Below are positions 16,879 through 26,580 of a stretch of DNA of 64,000 nt, in pieces. A program made the translations under genes and the position numbers. Origin of the DNA: Anaerosporobacter mobilis DSM 15930 (GTDB taxonomy: Bacteria; Bacillota; Clostridia; Lachnospirales; Lachnospiraceae); NCBI RefSeq assembly GCF_900142955.1, contig NZ_FRCP01000007.1, forward strand, positions 90,675-154,674, given 5' to 3'. Numbering within the stretch: position 1 is the first letter of the stretch; each line of letters opens with the position of its first letter. The notes beneath the pieces were generated by a model. The model made no database searches. It had not been told where the DNA came from and saw only the letters and a program-made list of their open reading frames with translations.

Positions 16879-18243
16879 TTATATTCTTTCTATAAGATAG
16901 GGTACTAGATCAGATACAGATACTGTTATTTGTTCCATACTATCTCGTTCTCTAACCGTTACTGTATTATTCACGATTGTATCATCATCAATTGTAATTG
17001 CAAATGGTGTACCAATCGCATCACCTCTTCGATAACGTTTACCGATATTCCCTGCCTCGTCATAAGAAACCATCATGTATTTTGATAGCATGTGATGGTA
17101 TTCTTTAGCCCTATCAGCATGACGCTTCTTAATTAGAGGTAGTATATTAACCTTAATCGGTGCTAAGAAAGGCTGTATTCTTAAAACTACACGAGTGTCA
17201 CCACCTTCTAATTCTTCTTCCACTAGATTTTCACACAATACAGCTAATATAAGTCGATCCAAACCGTAGGTGGATTCGATAACATAAGGTATATAACGTT
17301 CATTTGTATTAGCATCAAAGTATTCCATTGTTTTACCTGTGTATTCTTGATGTCTTGCTAAATCAAAGTCTGTTCGATTGTGTGTTCCGTTGATTTCACC
17401 CCAACCAAATGGGAATAGATATTCGATGTCACATGCTGCCTTTGCATAATGAGCTAACTTCTCATGATCATGATAACGTAGATGTTCGCTAGATAATCCA
17501 AGATACTGAAAGAACTCTTTTCCATACTCTTTGAAATACTTGTAGAGACCTTCATCATCACCTTTCTTACAAAATGTTTGATACTCCATCTGTTCAAACT
17601 CGATTGTACGAAATGTGAAATTACCTGGCGTTATCTCGTTACGGAACGCTTTACCGATTTGTCCGATACTAAAAGGTAATTTCGTACGCATGGTTCTTTG
17701 AACATTTAAGAAATTCACATACTCCCCTTGGGCATTCTCTGGTCTTAGATATACCGTGTTAGCAGAATCATCAGTTACTCCACGTCTAGTAGCAAACATC
17801 AAGTTAAAATTACGAATATCTGTAAAATTTGATTTGCCACAAACAGGGCAAGCTATTCCTTTACTACGTATAAATGCAATCATCTCTTGTTGTGACATAG
17901 CATCAGCATTTGCCGTATCATCAAAATCATTGATTAAATCGTCTGCACGATGTCTGGTTTGACACTCTTTGCAATCTAATAGGGGATCTGAGAACCCTTC
18001 TAGATGACCACTTGCTTTCCAAACCATAGGATTCATTAAAATATCAGCATCTATTTCATAACTACTATCCCTGCGTTGAATAAAAAAGTATCTCCATGCA
18101 TCTTTAAGGTTGTTCTTTAATCGACATCCAAGTGGGCCATAGTCCCATGTATTTGCTAGGCCACCATATATTTCACTTCCTTGAAATATAAAACCATACT
18201 GATTACAATAAGCGATTAGATCATCCATATTAAATGTTTTCAT
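16879..18243 (-). CDS. glyS: Glycyl-tRNA synthetase, single-chain (alpha2) type
   Basis: Class II synthetase that charges tRNA-Gly. It has 454 residues, the normal size for the homodimeric form. Motif 1 is around NNLKDAWRYFF, motif 2 is FRNEITPGNFTFRTIEFEQME and motif 3 is GLDRLILAVL. A zinc-binding insert has CKECQTRH and CPVCGKSN. GGAGG precedes the ATG. A T-box leader with terminator and antiterminator lies upstream, so uncharged tRNA-Gly should raise expression. Confidence 0.97.
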   Translation of the reverse strand: MKTFNMDDLIAYCNQYGFIFQGSEIYGGLANTWDYGPLGCRLKNNLKDAWRYFFIQRRDSSYEIDADILMNPMVWKASGHLEGFSDPLLDCKECQTRHRADDLINDFDDTANADAMSQQEMIAFIRSKGIACPVCGKSNFTDIRNFNLMFATRRGVTDDSANTVYLRPENAQGEYVNFLNVQRTMRTKLPFSIGQIGKAFRNEITPGNFTFRTIEFEQMEYQTFCKKGDDEGLYKYFKEYGKEFFQYLGLSSEHLRYHDHEKLAHYAKAACDIEYLFPFGWGEINGTHNRTDFDLARHQEYTGKTMEYFDANTNERYIPYVIESTYGLDRLILAVLCENLVEEELEGGDTRVVLRIQPFLAPIKVNILPLIKKRHADRAKEYHHMLSKYMMVSYDEAGNIGKRYRRGDAIGTPFAITIDDDTIVNNTVTVRERDSMEQITVSVSDLVPYLIERI

Positions 18244-18312
18244 TCACAATTCCTCCTTGTTATCCAATTGATATTCAAATCATTCATAGTGAAGCTATTT
18301 TAAAAGGCAAAA

Positions 18313-18590
18313 GAAAAGAGCCCGCTCTAAGCTTATAATGCTTAGGGCGAACTCTATAATAAGTCCGTGGTACCACCTAATTTCAGATGTCTCTGCTCTT
18401 TGTTAGCACGGGAATGTATGCTTCCTTATGCTACTCCCATTCTAACGGTAGGAACTCCGGTGCCATCTAATCAATATTACTACCTTTCAATGCACAGCTC
18501 AAAGGCGCCTTCTATAGAACCTTCATGAAGATTTTCACCAAACATCTTCTCTCTGAAATCCAGTTACTATATACTACTCCTTATCATTGC
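18313..18590 (-). promoter_or_regulatory. T-box leader of glyS
   Basis: On the minus strand the conserved T-box sequence TTAGGTGGTACCACGG lies at about 18359-18376. It is followed by a terminator hairpin (AGAGTTCGCCC..GGGCTCTTTTCTTTT) at about 18313-18357. The stem I region upstream contains AGAAGGCGCC, where GGC is the expected glycine specifier, though the exact specifier loop was not folded. An uncharged tRNA-Gly would stabilise the antiterminator. Confidence 0.92.
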
Positions 18591-18611
18591 TTCTATTTAT
18601 GAATTTATTAA

Positions 18612-18640
18612 ATATTACTCATATATAGAACATTTGTCAA
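18612..18640 (-). promoter_or_regulatory. glyS promoter
   Basis: On the minus strand TTGACA (18640-18635), 17-base spacer, TAATAT (18617-18612), placed just upstream of the T-box. Confidence 0.8.
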
Positions 18641-18705
18641 TCTTTTTTTAATATTCTGTTCAGTTTTGTATAAATTATTTTCCGTATAAATTATTTTCTT
18701 CTAAA

Positions 18706-18984
18706 TTAATTCAACGTTTCTGTAGCCTCCTTGCCACACCAATGTCTACATTGTTCAATTCTAGCTCCATTGTCTCCTTGCTCTTTATCGTAGGCGAAAT
18801 TATGTAAAGTGTTGCAAGGAAACTGATGACAATGTCCACAATTCTCTGATTCTTTCGTTTCACAACATTGTTTCACCGTGCATTTGCCCCAGAATGGATT
18901 TTTTATGTTAACGCACCCCTTGCAATGAAATTGTTCCCGGTATTCACATTTGCTACATTCAATACCACACCTTGATTCAATCAT
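18706..18984 (-). CDS. DUF3795 cysteine-rich protein
   Basis: A 92-residue protein with about twelve cysteines in the DUF3795 arrangement: CGIECSKCEYR..CKGC near the start, then CTVKQCC, CGHCHQFPC and CRHWCGK. It likely binds zinc or an Fe-S cluster. GGGAGG precedes the ATG. No function is established for the family, and the neighbours are not informative. Confidence 0.85.
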   Translation of the reverse strand: MIESRCGIECSKCEYREQFHCKGCVNIKNPFWGKCTVKQCCETKESENCGHCHQFPCNTLHNFAYDKEQGDNGARIEQCRHWCGKEATETLN

Positions 18985-19078
18985 ATTTATCCTCCCTAAT
19001 TTAATAGATTTATATCAAAAGTATATAACATCAAACACGACAACTATGTGACATGTTAGAATTGAATACAGCCTAATG

Positions 19079-19609
19079 CTATCTATTAATCACTTTAACT
19101 TGCAATCCTTCCATCACATCCAGCGCTTTCTGGTTAAGTATTGGGTCAAAGCTAGCTGTTAGAGAAGCATCCACAATAATTGTAGCACCCGGATAGTACG
19201 TCTGAAAAATAACCGCATTACTTAGTACGCAAATATTTGATACTAATCCAACCAACTCAATCTCGTCAACCGACTTTGGTAACTTATTCGCTATTTCATG
19301 CGTAATAGAAAGTCCAAATGACTCTTTGTTAAAACCTTGTGCCCCTACTTCATCCAATGCTACCTTTGTTTCACCATACACTTCCCAACCATTCGTATAC
19401 TTTACACAGTGTTCAACTGGAAGATTTCTTCCTTCGCGTGTATATAGATAATTCTCTTCATGCGTATCTCTTGTAAAGAATACATTGCCTTCACCATGTT
19501 CTCGAATCTTTTTGGCAATTGCTTCATCTAATCTTTCTGCACCTTCAAAACCTAATGCTCCATTCACAAAATCATTCTGATAATCAACAACGACTAAAAT
19601 CTTCTTCAT
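19079..19609 (-). CDS. Isochorismatase-family cysteine hydrolase, nicotinamidase-like
   Basis: Family members hydrolyse nicotinamide or related amides. The triad is visible: Asp9 in VVVDYQNDF, Lys95 in FNKESFG and Cys127 in GLVSNICVLS. VFFTRDTHEENY is the usual metal-site region. The ATG at 19609 (176 residues) is preferred because GAAAGGAAG sits in front; a longer in-frame frame adds a lysine-rich stretch with no homologous pattern. Nicotinamidase (NAD salvage) is the most likely activity but is not proven by sequence alone. Confidence 0.88.
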   Translation of the reverse strand: MKKILVVVDYQNDFVNGALGFEGAERLDEAIAKKIREHGEGNVFFTRDTHEENYLYTREGRNLPVEHCVKYTNGWEVYGETKVALDEVGAQGFNKESFGLSITHEIANKLPKSVDEIELVGLVSNICVLSNAVIFQTYYPGATIIVDASLTASFDPILNQKALDVMEGLQVKVINR

Positions 19610-19860
19610 ACATATACTTCCTTTCGTTTTGTTTTGTTCCTTTCTTTTACCGTTATAAATCATTGGTCAATCTCGATTCATTACCTTTGGTTTGTATGGT
19701 TTTCCAAGTATCCTATGTATTATTCCTATAAGCACTATAATATTATTAGTAATACTATCACATAGAAGAACATAATACAAATATACGATTTTAACTAATT
19801 ATATCACGAATACATTCTACTTATCTATAAACCTTTAATTTCGGTACCAGTTACCAATGG

Positions 19861-21060
19861 TCATATATTCCTACATTCAAACAATCCAGTTTCTTTATGT
19901 ATTAAGAAAGCTCCTTCTTTATCAATACGATCCATAATCATCTTCATTAGCATATCACCTGTTCTTTCAAGTATAACTGGTGCATTACCTGGAAAAGAAT
20001 ATACGTAATCCCAGATAACCTTTGCATTGTCAACAATAAGGTTGGAATCAAAATCATATCTCTCTATCTGGTTGAATACTTTACTCAACTGAGTTTTTCC
20101 ATTTTGCAAAGAAAAACGTTTGACGCATAAATCTAAGGTGTTATCTATTGTGTTATCATACTCATAAACTAGATCCATTAATTCTTTCATATGTCCATTA
20201 CCAATTGTAGAGCATACCAGATAACCATCTTTTCCCAATGCTTTCTTAAGTTTTAGCAAACAGTCTTCCATTCGTTCAAGATGATAAAGCATATGATTCG
20301 CTATTATAACATCAAATTTCATATCATCAAGTTGTAGGTTATTACTGTCCTCTTGTCTGTAATGTATCTGTATATTCTTTTTGATTAATTCAGCCTTGTG
20401 TTTATTGAAACACTTTTTTATACATTCTAACATTCCCTCAGAATAATCAGATACGTATATCTCCAAATTTGGAGGTAACCGTGTTATATTCGTCTCCCAT
20501 AATAAGCCGTTTCCACAACCTACTTCAAGTATCTTCATGCCATCTTCTATATGCAGATGATCAAAAACCCATTCCATCCAGTTTACAGTACTGGTATTAT
20601 ACTGATGTATGGTTATTCTTCGATTTAGATTATCAGTTGTTGCATACTGATTTTCGATTTTTTTTTCATTTGATAATAAATTTAATAGTACTATTAGGTT
20701 ATCCCAATCTTCTATCTCGGTACACGTTTCAGCCACTTCTACTGCCTCAAGCAAACGATCAATCTCTATCCTCTTCTTCTTTAGTAGCTCTTTTTGACTC
20801 TCCAAGGATTGTTTCATTATAGAATATTCTCTCTGATGACTTTGTATAAGTTCTTTAATTTGTTCTAAAGAAAAACCTAGGAACTTAAACATTAGAATTT
20901 TCTGTAAAGTTTCAAAAGAACTACTGTCATAATATCGATATCCACTCGCTGAATAATCAACCGGTTGTAATAGCCCCTTAGAATCATAGTATCGAATAGT
21001 TCTACTAGATACTCCTGATATCTTTGCAATTTCACCTGCTGTATAATATTTTTTCTCCAT
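19861..21060 (-). CDS. MerR-family regulator fused to a SAM-dependent methyltransferase
   Basis: Residues 1-75 form a MerR winged helix (YYTAGEIAKISGVSSRTIRY, then GLLQPVDYSASGYRYYD). A coiled coil follows at about 80-110. From about 150 a class I methyltransferase begins, with the SAM motif ILEVGCGNGLLWE at 177-189 and later VIIANHMLYHLE. The protein is 399 residues. In MerR proteins the C-terminal part senses the inducer, so the methyltransferase may be a sensor, an enzyme, or both. Its promoter has a 19-base spacer with an internal dyad, typical of MerR autoregulation. Fusions of this type are known in Firmicutes. Confidence 0.9.
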   Translation of the reverse strand: MEKKYYTAGEIAKISGVSSRTIRYYDSKGLLQPVDYSASGYRYYDSSSFETLQKILMFKFLGFSLEQIKELIQSHQREYSIMKQSLESQKELLKKKRIEIDRLLEAVEVAETCTEIEDWDNLIVLLNLLSNEKKIENQYATTDNLNRRITIHQYNTSTVNWMEWVFDHLHIEDGMKILEVGCGNGLLWETNITRLPPNLEIYVSDYSEGMLECIKKCFNKHKAELIKKNIQIHYRQEDSNNLQLDDMKFDVIIANHMLYHLERMEDCLLKLKKALGKDGYLVCSTIGNGHMKELMDLVYEYDNTIDNTLDLCVKRFSLQNGKTQLSKVFNQIERYDFDSNLIVDNAKVIWDYVYSFPGNAPVILERTGDMLMKMIMDRIDKEGAFLIHKETGLFECRNI

Positions 21061-21151
21061 ACTCTCTCTCCTAAATCTTTATAATCATCTTATGTTTTCT
21101 AATGGATAACTGTTGGTTACATATAATGATTATTTATTTTTTACTGCTTTC

Positions 21152-21182
21152 ATTATAAGGGTTTACGTTACGGAAAGGTCAA
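21152..21182 (-). promoter_or_regulatory. MerR-type promoter of the MerR-methyltransferase gene
   Basis: On the minus strand TTGACC (21182-21177) and TATAAT (21157-21152) are separated by 19 bases rather than 17. The spacer holds the dyad TTTCCGTAACGTAAA. Long spacers with a central dyad are the signature of promoters twisted open by MerR regulators, so this gene is probably autoregulated. The start codon is about 90 bases downstream. Confidence 0.8.
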
Positions 21183-21204
21183 TAAAAAACCTATAAGTTA
21201 TTTA

Positions 21205-21263
21205 CACAAACTTCACACTTGAAGATTGCGAAAAGTAGCTATCTGCTATATTCAACGAAAAAC
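21205..21263. repeat. Truncated copy (one end) of the 199-bp palindromic element
   Basis: ACAAACTTCACACTTGAAGA followed by AGTAGCTATCTGCTATATTC and AACGAAAAAC matches the right end of the full elements in inverted orientation. The other half is missing. It abuts the MerR-type promoter on one side and the topB terminator on the other. Confidence 0.7.
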
Positions 21264-21277
21264 ATATATGATAGGAA

Positions 21278-21317
21278 GAAAACTACCAAATTGTCAAATT
21301 ACAAGTTGATAGTTTTC
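21278..21317 (-). terminator. topB terminator
   Basis: GAAAACTACCAA at 21278-21289 pairs with TTGATAGTTTTC at 21306-21317 with one mismatch; it lies 13 bases after the topB stop on the minus strand. Confidence 0.6.
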
Positions 21318-21329
21318 CCGTTGTCTTTA

Positions 21330-23576
21330 TTATAATTTTAATTTAGCAAAGGCATCTGCAAAAGCATTGTTTACAGGTTCTTTCGCCTCTTTTTGTTGCT
21401 TCTTCATATAATTTACTACATCTTTCTTCGATACACCTGCACCTTCCTTCTTTCGACGCTCTTGAAAGGCAGATAATTTTTCTTTATGTCCACATTGGCA
21501 AGTAAAAACCTGTGCATCATCTTTACCGCACAATTCCATCTTCTTATGACATACTGGACATCTAGCATTACTTACCCTGGCAATCGTTTCTCTATGTCCA
21601 CATTCACGGTCTTGACATACTAACATACGACTATTCTTGCCTTTAACGGATAACATACGTTTTCCGCAAACTGGACATTTAGAATTTGTTAAATTATCAT
21701 GGCGATACGTACCTGCACCACCTTTGATTTCGCTTACTATCTCTGTAGAATACGAACGAATTTCATTCATGAACTGTTCTTTCTTCAAAGTTCCTTTCGC
21801 AATTCTTCCTAGTTTCATCTCCCAATCAGCCGTAAGTTCAGGTTGACATAACTCGGAAGGGACCAACTCAAGTAATTGTTTTGCTTTGGAAGTTACGAAG
21901 ATTTCTTTTCCTCGTTTTTCAAGTAAGAAATTAGCAAACAACTTGTCAATGATATCTGCTCTTGTTGCTACTGTACCAAGCCCTCCAGTTTCACCAAGTG
22001 TCTTAGCTGCTTCTTTATCATAATGTTCCATATACTTAACAGGGTTCTCCATAGCAGAGAGCAAAGTAGCTTCGTTGAATGGGGCTGGTGGCTTTGTTTT
22101 ACCTTCTGTTATAGAAACTGAGACTTTATTAATACTATCACCAGGTTGAAGTCTCTTCATCTCCTCATTCATAGAGACGAATTGTTCTTTCATGGGATTA
22201 CGTGTACCTTCCTCGCAATCATCTTCAAAATCATATTCTCCTGCTGAATCACTATTTAAATCAGAACTGTATACCTCTTTGAAACCTAGTTTAGTTACTA
22301 CCTTTGCTTTGGCAATGAAAGTTTCACCGCCATACTCAACTTCTATGTTGGTTTGATCATATTCAAACGGAGGATACAATACCGCCAAAAACCTACGAAC
22401 AACTAAATCATAGATTTTTCGTTCCTCATTCGACATATGATCAAGATTAACATATTGCTCGGTAGGTATAATTGCGTGGTGATCAGAAACCTTATTGTTA
22501 TTCACATAACTTGAATTTCCTTTCATTACTGTATTCACCAGACGACCTGCTAATTTCTTATATGGTCCTACTGCACAAGCACGTAAACGTTCCGATATCG
22601 TTGGAACTACATCTGTAGTAATATATCTAGAGTCCGTTCTAGGATAGGTTAAAACCTTATGGTTTTCATATAAGCGTTGCATGATATTCAAGGTTTCTTT
22701 CGCTGAGAAATTAAACCGCTTATTCGCATCTCTTTGTAATTCTGTTAAATCATATAGCGCCGGAGAATAGCTTTTCTTAGCTGTTTTCTTTACCTGTGTA
22801 ACTTTCGCTTTACCATCACCAGCTTGTAATTTTTTATACAAATCTGTAATTCTACTCTTGTCGAATGTTGTATTGCTATGAGTGTTTCCGTCAATCCACG
22901 TAAAAGTTAATCCCATACTCTTAGCTTGTAAACCATAATATGGTTTTGGAACAAATTTTCGAATCTCCTCTTCTCTCTTCGCAATCATAGCTAGTGTTGG
23001 TGTTTGAACACGACCACATGATAACTGCGCATTATACTTACAGGTTAATGCACGAGTTGCATTCATACCTACCAACCAGTCCGATTCTGCTCTTGCCACA
23101 GCGGCTGCATATAGATTATCGTATTCTTTTCCATCTTTCAGATGTGAAAAGCCATCTTTAATTGCTTTATCCGTAACAGATGAAATCCAAAGACGTTTTA
23201 TTGGCTTTTTACATCCAGACTTCTCGAGAATCCATCTTGCTACTAACTCACCTTCTCTTCCCGCATCTGTTGCTATTATAATATCACTAACGTCTTTACG
23301 ATTTAACTGTGCCTTAACTGCATTAAACTGTTTAGCTGTTTGTTTAATTACTACTAGTTCCATTCGCGGTGGTAACATTGGTAGATGTTCAATCTTCCAT
23401 TCTTTGTATTCCTCTTTATACTTTTCGGGATCAGCAAGTGTTACAAGATGCCCAAGTCCCCAAGTTATGATATATTTACTACCTTCAATAGCTCCATTTA
23501 TCTTTTGATTGCATTTTAGAACTCTTGCAATATCTCTTGCTACAGATGGCTTTTCTGCAATTACAACTGTCTTCAT
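21330..23576 (-). CDS. topB: DNA topoisomerase III (type IA)
   Basis: Relaxes and decatenates DNA through a transient 5' phosphotyrosine. The Toprim domain starts VIAEKPSVARDIARVL and includes IIATDAGREGELVAR. The active-site tyrosine is in LTYPRTDSRYI. PAPFNEATLLSAME and GGLGTVATRADIIDKL are standard. After about residue 640 two zinc ribbons appear (CPVCGKRM..CQDRECGH and CPVCHKKM..CQCGHK) with a basic tail. It has 748 residues, standard for this form. Plasmid copies also exist in the family, but nothing here suggests a mobile element. Confidence 0.95.
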   Translation of the reverse strand: MKTVVIAEKPSVARDIARVLKCNQKINGAIEGSKYIITWGLGHLVTLADPEKYKEEYKEWKIEHLPMLPPRMELVVIKQTAKQFNAVKAQLNRKDVSDIIIATDAGREGELVARWILEKSGCKKPIKRLWISSVTDKAIKDGFSHLKDGKEYDNLYAAAVARAESDWLVGMNATRALTCKYNAQLSCGRVQTPTLAMIAKREEEIRKFVPKPYYGLQAKSMGLTFTWIDGNTHSNTTFDKSRITDLYKKLQAGDGKAKVTQVKKTAKKSYSPALYDLTELQRDANKRFNFSAKETLNIMQRLYENHKVLTYPRTDSRYITTDVVPTISERLRACAVGPYKKLAGRLVNTVMKGNSSYVNNNKVSDHHAIIPTEQYVNLDHMSNEERKIYDLVVRRFLAVLYPPFEYDQTNIEVEYGGETFIAKAKVVTKLGFKEVYSSDLNSDSAGEYDFEDDCEEGTRNPMKEQFVSMNEEMKRLQPGDSINKVSVSITEGKTKPPAPFNEATLLSAMENPVKYMEHYDKEAAKTLGETGGLGTVATRADIIDKLFANFLLEKRGKEIFVTSKAKQLLELVPSELCQPELTADWEMKLGRIAKGTLKKEQFMNEIRSYSTEIVSEIKGGAGTYRHDNLTNSKCPVCGKRMLSVKGKNSRMLVCQDRECGHRETIARVSNARCPVCHKKMELCGKDDAQVFTCQCGHKEKLSAFQERRKKEGAGVSKKDVVNYMKKQQKEAKEPVNNAFADAFAKLKL

Positions 23577-23792
23577 TATTCTTTTTAGTCCTTCCTTATC
23601 TATCTAACGTAGTCATTATGGCTTATCTTATATACATTATACTTTATAACTAACACAAAGCAAGTATAATTATTCTTATGTTAATCTTATCACCAACCTA
23701 ATCCAACGGAAGATAAACACATTTACTTAGCAGATTAATATACTTTCACCATACCTTTACTCAAATGACAAAATACAGATCTTTATAACGTA

Positions 23793-23830
23793 AAAAACTA
23801 CTACAATTAAGCTAAAGTGTAGTAGTTTTT
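23793..23830 (-). terminator. Terminator of the CoA-disulfide reductase gene
   Basis: AAAAACTACTACA and TGTAGTAGTTTTT, 13-base perfect arms with a 12-base loop, 36 bases after the stop codon. Confidence 0.85.
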
Positions 23831-23865
23831 ACATTATTTATCTTTCTTATAGAACAAGGATTTAA

Positions 23866-26421
23866 TTAGATGAATAAGTTAACATTAGATTCTTCTGCAT
23901 CTCCTAGATAAGAAGCAACTCCTGCGAATTCAACTCCATCGATTAACTCTTCCTTGGTAATTCCCATTACATCCATAGACATAGTACATGCTATTAATTT
24001 AATGCCTTGTGCCATTGCCTGTTTCATAAGGTCTTCTAATGTATTCACATTCTTATCTTTCATAACCTTCTTCATCATAGCAGTTCCCATTCCCGCCATA
24101 TTCATCTTCGATAATTTTAGCTTCTTTGTTCCTTTTGGCATCATTTTACCAAACATAGCATCTATGAACGGTTTTTTAACATTCTTTTTATCTGTCTTTC
24201 TAAGAGCATTTAACCCCCAGAACGTAAAGAACATCGTCACTGGTCTTCCCATAGAAGCTGCTCCATTAGCAATTATGAAGGAAGCTAAGACTTTATCAAA
24301 ATCACCACTAAAAACAATTAATGTTTTTCCTTCTCTATCGTTATTCATAACGCTATTCGAACTTGGTAAACTCTCTACTGTGGATCCTTTTTGTATTGTT
24401 ACGATATTTTCATTATTAATACGTTCTGCTTTAACATATGTGTTTCCAGTTCGTCTACACCAAGATTGAATATCTTTTGAAAATCCCATATCCGTTGCAG
24501 AAACTTTTAATACCTCATGATCGTTCATATTCTTAACTGTTTCATTCACTCTCATGATTGGTCCTGGACACTGTAAACCACAACAGTCTAAGATTTTAAT
24601 TTCTTTATCAGTTGCTTCTTCTATTTTTTGATTATATTCTTCCTTCATGGTATCATCCTTATCACTTTCCATTATATGTTCCGCTACTTGCAATTCTTCA
24701 TCTTGTAGCCTATCTGCATAATGCATCGATTTATAGAAAGTTACACCACCTGCTAATACCGAAACTTTCTTAAATCCATGCTCCATTAAAATTCTGGCTG
24801 CGTTATATGCGCGTACTCCAATTGCACAATAAACAACTACTGGAACCTCTTTATTAAGTTCATTTATTCGTTTCCTTAATTGTCCTAATGGTATATGATA
24901 AGAATCTGGGATTTCAAAAACCATACGTTCGATATCTTCTGTAACATCAAGTATCACTTTATCTTCTTTCATTTCATCAAGTTCAGCAACTTCTGTTAGT
25001 GTAACCAGTCCATTCAAGATGTTCTCAGCTACGAAACCTAACATATTAACAGGGTCTTTGGCAGAAGTAAATGGAGGTGCATAAGCAAATTCTAATTCTT
25101 CTAAATCATAAATCGTTCCACCTAAACGAATTGTAGTTGCTACAGTATCAATTCGTTTATCTACTCCTTCACTACCAATAATTTGACAACCTAGAATCTT
25201 ACCTTCTGTATCAAAATGCAACTTTAAAGTGAGTGGTGTTGCCCCTGGATAATAGCCTGCGTGAGATTTCTGATTAATTAAAGCGGTATAATAATCAACA
25301 TTTTTTACTTTTCCAAAACTTTGTAACTGTTTCTCGTTCAAACCAACACTTGCTACATCGTAATCAAAAACTTTCGCTATAGATGCGCCTATAGTACCGT
25401 TATATTGCTTTCTATTACTATTAACCAACTTACTCTGAACCTTGTTCGTACTAGATTTAGCAACTATGATATCAGCAACTATTCGTCCTTGTTTGTTTGC
25501 AGGTCCCGCTAACGGAATCATTGTTTTGTTATTAAGGATTGGATTCGTAACTTCTATAACATCACCTACAGCATAGATATCTTCTATAGAAGTTTGAAGA
25601 TGTTCATCAACAATTATTCCACCCCTCTGATTTAATACGATACCAGCTGTTTTTGCCAACTCACTATTTGGCTTTACACCAATTGCTAAGACAACGAAAT
25701 CCGTTTCTAGCTTTTTACCACTCTCAAGTTCAACTGTAATAGTACCACGTTCTGTATTTTCACGAAAACCTAAAACACCATCTTCTAATTGTAACGACAC
25801 TTTATTACTATGAAGATTTTCATGAATAAGTGTAGCCATATCATAATCGATTGGTGCCATTACTTGATTCATCTTCTCGACTAATGTGACTCTGATTCCA
25901 GCATGATGTAGATTCTCAGCCATCTCAAGACCTATAAATCCACCTCCAACTACGACTGCACTCTTAGGATTGTGTTTTGTTATTACTTCTTTGATTCGAT
26001 CGGTATCTGGTACCGTCCATACTGTAAATATCTTATCACCATTAATTCCAGGTATCGGTGGTTTAATTGGAGTAGAGCCTGTTGAGATAACTAATTGATC
26101 GTATGACTCTTCATATGTTTCACCTGCTTTAATATTCTTAACTACAAGTTTCTTTTCTTCTGTATTTATCGAAGTTACTTCATTCAATACTCTTACATCT
26201 ATATTAAATTTCTGATACATCGCTTCTGGTGTCTGTAGCAACAGATTATCTCTTTCACTAATCACATCTCCAACGTAGTATGGTAGACCACAATTGGCAA
26301 ATGATATATATTCGCCTCTTTCAAATAGTACTATCTCCATTGTTTCATCTAATCTTCTAAGTCTTGCAGCTGTAGTAGCTCCACCAGCTACTCCGCCAAT
26401 AATAACAGTCTTATTAGCCAT
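23866..26421 (-). CDS. CoA-disulfide reductase fused to rhodanese, TusA and DsrE-like domains
   Basis: A four-domain sulfur-redox protein of 851 residues. Residues 1-460 are an FAD/NAD(P)H disulfide reductase: GGVAGGATTAARLRR, the redox Cys44 in FANCGLPYYVG, and a second dinucleotide site VVVGGGFIGLEMAE. At 480-570 lies a rhodanese with Cys532 in VVYCAIGVRAYNAA. At 608-680 lies a TusA sulfur carrier (CCGLQCPGPIMRV). At 697-851 lies a DsrE/DsrF-like domain with Cys812. The reductase probably reduces CoA disulfide or persulfide while the other modules pass sulfane sulfur. The ATG at 26421 is spaced correctly from GGAGA; an ATG 6 bases upstream is too close to it. A Crp/Fnr regulator gene is directly upstream. 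Confidence 0.93.
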   Translation of the reverse strand: MANKTVIIGGVAGGATTAARLRRLDETMEIVLFERGEYISFANCGLPYYVGDVISERDNLLLQTPEAMYQKFNIDVRVLNEVTSINTEEKKLVVKNIKAGETYEESYDQLVISTGSTPIKPPIPGINGDKIFTVWTVPDTDRIKEVITKHNPKSAVVVGGGFIGLEMAENLHHAGIRVTLVEKMNQVMAPIDYDMATLIHENLHSNKVSLQLEDGVLGFRENTERGTITVELESGKKLETDFVVLAIGVKPNSELAKTAGIVLNQRGGIIVDEHLQTSIEDIYAVGDVIEVTNPILNNKTMIPLAGPANKQGRIVADIIVAKSSTNKVQSKLVNSNRKQYNGTIGASIAKVFDYDVASVGLNEKQLQSFGKVKNVDYYTALINQKSHAGYYPGATPLTLKLHFDTEGKILGCQIIGSEGVDKRIDTVATTIRLGGTIYDLEELEFAYAPPFTSAKDPVNMLGFVAENILNGLVTLTEVAELDEMKEDKVILDVTEDIERMVFEIPDSYHIPLGQLRKRINELNKEVPVVVYCAIGVRAYNAARILMEHGFKKVSVLAGGVTFYKSMHYADRLQDEELQVAEHIMESDKDDTMKEEYNQKIEEATDKEIKILDCCGLQCPGPIMRVNETVKNMNDHEVLKVSATDMGFSKDIQSWCRRTGNTYVKAERINNENIVTIQKGSTVESLPSSNSVMNNDREGKTLIVFSGDFDKVLASFIIANGAASMGRPVTMFFTFWGLNALRKTDKKNVKKPFIDAMFGKMMPKGTKKLKLSKMNMAGMGTAMMKKVMKDKNVNTLEDLMKQAMAQGIKLIACTMSMDVMGITKEELIDGVEFAGVASYLGDAEESNVNLFI

Positions 26422-26566
26422 ATTCATTCTCCATTCTATATAAGTATTATGGTAACTATCTAAACAATAACATGATGTTCAAACCTAGTCACTTGATGCA
26501 TATTAATTGCATGACAAAAACATTAACTCTTATCAATATAATACTTCATAAATGAATAATTGTACC

Positions 26567-26579
26567 GTGACTAAGTCAC
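26567..26579. promoter_or_regulatory. Palindrome between the Crp/Fnr gene and the reductase gene
   Basis: GTGACTAAGTCAC is a perfect 6+1+6 dyad next to the regulator stop codon and about 145 bases before the reductase start. With its flanks it reads TGTGACTTAGTCACG on the minus strand, resembling Crp-type half sites TGTGA/TCACA with a five-base spacer. Confidence 0.4.
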
Positions 26580-26580
26580 A

